NCBI GenBank assembly: GCA_002401295.1
Contig: NVSR01000038.1
Span: 1 to 5,942 of the forward strand
DNA from: SAR324 cluster bacterium
Lineage (GTDB): Bacteria; SAR324; XYD2-FULL-50-16
Direction of reading: 5' to 3'
Length of the DNA: 5,942 nucleotides
Made by a program: the position numbers and the translations under genes. Positions 5,413 through 5,942 of this stretch are shown here, piece after piece (the stretch's first letter is position 1; each line of letters starts with the position of its first letter). The notes beneath the pieces are model-generated. The model was given only the letters and a program-made list of their open reading frames with translations. It searched no databases and was not told the DNA's origin.

Positions 5413-5942
5413 ATGGAAAGTCAGCAAAGAGCAAAAATTTTATACGCCACAACCGGGGTCTTTAGTACCTTGTTTTTATTAGCTCTAATCTGGGCCATGC
5501 GTTCTCTAATCGTCCCCACCCTAGTTGGTGGTTTGATCGCTTACATGTGTTTTCCTTGGTTGAAGTTCTTCAAACGCAAAGGTCTGCCCGACTTCCTGGC
5601 GATTCCCGCCCTCTTAGGATTTTTTATTCTTAGTGTGCTACTGATCAGTATTCAAATTCGGGATATCATGCCCGATGAAAACGGAAAACTGATTCTGCGT
5701 ACCCGCATCCAATATAAGATGAATGAAAAGTATCAGGAGTACATGGGCATTCAAAAGGGGGGTAAAGGTAACATGATCTACAATTTGGTGGGCAAGGAAA
5801 TTGACCCGATTTTGAAAGACGTCATCGATGTGTTGCAGCTGGATCGGGAGGAACGGGCTCAGTTCTCCCACTACTACAACTTGAACTATACGAAACAGCC
5901 TGAATTAACAAAATACCGCAGCTACTTTTTCCGAAATATGGC
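5413..5942 (+). CDS. AI-2E family transporter (PerM/YdiK-like), 3'-truncated by window edge
   Basis: The first 176 residues of an inner-membrane protein are visible and the frame is open to the window end. Members of this family have about eight membrane helices and 340-400 residues; described roles include autoinducer-2 export and Na+/H+ antiport, and for most the substrate is unknown. Visible helices are about 8-28, 31-50 (SLIVPTLVGGLIAYMCFPWL) and 60-82 (DFLAIPALLGFFILSVLLIS). The pattern of 'IVPTLVGGLIAY..FPWLKFFKRKGLP' followed by a hydrophobic helix is the usual N-terminus of the family. A long polar segment from residue 84 to at least 176 corresponds to the family's extramembrane region. 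The start is ATG 5413: an in-frame TAA lies at 5407, so nothing upstream is possible. No good Shine-Dalgarno sequence precedes it (only CTAAAG), which may mean translational coupling to the gene 31 bases upstream. Confidence 0.8.
   Translation, partial: MESQQRAKILYATTGVFSTLFLLALIWAMRSLIVPTLVGGLIAYMCFPWLKFFKRKGLPDFLAIPALLGFFILSVLLISIQIRDIMPDENGKLILRTRIQYKMNEKYQEYMGIQKGGKGNMIYNLVGKEIDPILKDVIDVLQLDREERAQFSHYYNLNYTKQPELTKYRSYFFRNM

Noticed and set aside
1..5942. CRISPR array, insertion sequence, prophage, toxin-antitoxin pair or retron
   Set aside because: No regularly spaced repeats, transposase or integrase motifs, terminal repeats, reverse transcriptase or paired small genes were seen on either strand.

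Overview
The window is ordinary-looking chromosomal DNA from a Gram-negative bacterium. Five protein-coding genes are supported: the 3' end of epmA, one small reverse-strand gene, a very large membrane-bound CheA-type kinase, a TerB/cyclic-nucleotide-binding fusion protein, and the 5' end of an AI-2E/PerM-family membrane protein. The organism cannot be named from the sequence. The signal peptide plus periplasmic 7TMR-DISM ectodomain imply a diderm. Large DISM kinases and multidomain cNMP proteins are typical of spirochaetes, Oligoflexia/deltaproteobacterial lineages and SAR324-like bacteria, so a non-enteric lineage of that kind is my guess (inference only). No RNA genes, insertion sequences, CRISPR arrays or phage genes were seen.

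Layout. Positions 1-609 (+) encode the C-terminal two thirds of EpmA, the lysyl-tRNA-synthetase paralogue that modifies elongation factor P. After 24 bases a convergent small gene (634-840, -) encodes a 68-residue protein of unknown function. Its leader carries a G-rich, quadruplex-like run, a strong ribosome-binding-like stretch, and an upstream ATG closed by an in-frame TAG. The region 841-1120 is a divergent intergenic spacer.

The kinase (1121-3922, +) runs: signal peptide, periplasmic sugar-binding-like domain, seven membrane helices, coiled coil, PAS-like domain, Hpt phosphoacceptor domain, shrunken dimerisation segment, CheA-type ATPase. It has no CheW-binding P5 domain and no receiver domain.

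After a T-rich 202-base spacer comes the TerB/cNMP protein (4125-5381, +). An AI-2E-family transporter follows 31 bases later and runs off the window end. The last two genes probably form one transcript.

How the genes may work together. The kinase looks like a receptor and CheA-like phosphodonor in one chain, which must pass phosphate to a response regulator not encoded here. The next gene's product could respond to a cyclic nucleotide. A functional link between the two is suggested only by adjacency and common strand. The least conventional points are the kinase architecture, the TerB-cNMP fusion with its unrecognised N-terminal 130 residues, and the odd leader of the small reverse-strand gene. 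I found no convincing evidence of a wholly new system.
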